A stretch of DNA of 5,098 nt from Rickettsiales bacterium. GTDB lineage: Bacteria; Pseudomonadota; Alphaproteobacteria; Rickettsiales; UBA1997. Of the stretch, positions 4,536 through 5,098 are shown one piece after another (the first letter of the stretch is position 1; every line of letters starts with the position of its first letter). The position numbers and the translations under genes are program-made. Below the pieces are notes generated by a model, which did not search any database, had not been told where the DNA came from, and worked only from the letters and a program-made list of their open reading frames with translations. The stretch spans positions 1-5,098 of the forward strand of contig JAIRSX010000113.1 of the NCBI GenBank assembly GCA_031255235.1. The letters run 5' to 3'.

Positions 4536-5098
4536 ATGGAAAGAAGTAAATTAGATTTTTTTGATATAGTTCCCGATAAAGTTAGTAATGTTTTAATGCT
4601 TATGCATGGATATGGTTCTACTGCTGATGATTTGATATCAGTCGGTTTGAGTGTGCGTCAACTTTTACCTGATACTGCTGTAATTTTTGTTAATGCGCCT
4701 ACACCTTGTGAGGCAGGTTTTGGATATCAGTGGTTTTCTCTAAGGAGTATGAACCTGTTTGCAATTCTTAAAGAAATCAAAAGATCCCATCTCCTTTTAT
4801 CGTCTTTGATAAAAGAACAGTTGGATAGGTTTGGAGTTCCACCAAACAATTTAATACTTGGTGGATTTTCGCAAGGGGCAATGATGACGTTGTTTACGGG
4901 TCTTCGTCTTACTGAAAAGCCGATGTGTTTGATATCATTTTCTGGTATGATGCCAGATACTTTTGAAACAATAAACAGGGAGATTGGTTCAAGACCAGAT
5001 GTTTGTTTGGTTCATGGTGATTATGACAATGTCGTTCCTTATAATAGTATGGAAAAAGCGGAAGAAATGTTGAAGGAATTAAATGTTCCTCATAAATG
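4536..5098 (+). CDS. Alpha/beta-hydrolase, phospholipase/carboxylesterase family (YpfH-like), partial (C-terminus off right edge)
   Basis: From ATG 4536, 187 codons are open to the window end. The product fits the Abhydrolase_2 (PF02230, COG0400) esterases: 'LMLMHGYGSTADDL' (residues 20-33) with the oxyanion-loop HG, 'VNAPTPCEAGFGYQWFSL' (52-69), the nucleophile elbow 'GGFSQGAMM' with Ser112, and 'LVHGDYDNVVPY' (158-169) with the catalytic Asp at 164. The catalytic His, usually in a late 'GHxI'-type motif, would be encoded just beyond the window; the family's usual length of about 210-230 residues suggests roughly 30 residues are missing. No signal peptide or membrane segment is seen, so a cytoplasmic carboxylesterase, acyl-thioesterase or lysophospholipase-like activity is expected; the natural substrate is not predictable. 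It is transcribed divergently from the lipoprotein gene. The N-terminus begins only about 15 residues before the first core strand, so ATG 4536 fits well. Confidence 0.9.
   Translation, partial: MERSKLDFFDIVPDKVSNVLMLMHGYGSTADDLISVGLSVRQLLPDTAVIFVNAPTPCEAGFGYQWFSLRSMNLFAILKEIKRSHLLLSSLIKEQLDRFGVPPNNLILGGFSQGAMMTLFTGLRLTEKPMCLISFSGMMPDTFETINREIGSRPDVCLVHGDYDNVVPYNSMEKAEEMLKELNVPHK

Noticed and set aside
1..5098. CRISPR array, toxin-antitoxin, phage defence island, insertion sequence, tRNA or other mobile signature
   Set aside because: I saw no regularly spaced repeats, transposase or integrase motifs, terminal inverted repeats or cloverleaf-like segments. All long open frames are explained by the seven genes listed.

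Overview
The window is strongly AT-rich bacterial DNA, densely packed with protein genes. It holds no rRNA, tRNA, CRISPR array or mobile element that I can see. The gene content points to an alphaproteobacterium, possibly a host-associated or reduced-genome lineage. The OmpA-domain lipoprotein carries the 'FDCW...C...LE' middle module I associate with alphaproteobacteria. The membrane-anchored retropepsin-like protease is of the TIGR02281 type, whose best-known relative is Rickettsia APRc. The TM-anchored TPR_21-like protein is also typical of this class. The lineage is an inference from remembered family features, not from a search.

Layout from left to right. A minus-strand PnuC-like vitamin/NAD-precursor transporter runs off the left edge (1-401). 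Divergent from it is a tightly packed plus-strand cluster: a membrane-anchored TPR-like protein (470-1060), a membrane-anchored retropepsin-like aspartic protease (1060-1647, TAATG overlap) and a PPP-type metallophosphoesterase (1671-2633). Convergent with that cluster, only 14 nt away, is dapA (2648-3517, minus). Upstream of dapA on the same strand is the OmpA-domain lipoprotein (3574-4440, GTG start). Divergent from the lipoprotein, across a 95-nt intergenic region with a 26-bp near-palindrome, is an esterase of the phospholipase/carboxylesterase family (4536 to the right edge, cut off before its catalytic histidine).

Functional themes are envelope and metabolism. DapA feeds meso-diaminopimelate and lysine synthesis. 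The neighbouring lipoprotein has a domain that normally grips diaminopimelate in peptidoglycan. The protease and TPR proteins appear to be inner-membrane proteins with periplasmic domains. PnuC imports a vitamin-like precursor.

The most unusual regulatory observation is that several genes have a -10-like hexamer only 7 to 14 nt before the start codon and no convincing Shine-Dalgarno sequence. This suggests leaderless or near-leaderless transcripts. Two of these promoters are divergent and appear to share one palindromic -35 element (431-441). I found no clear evidence of a wholly new multi-gene system. The TPR/aspartic protease/PPP phosphatase trio is the best candidate for a functional unit worth testing.
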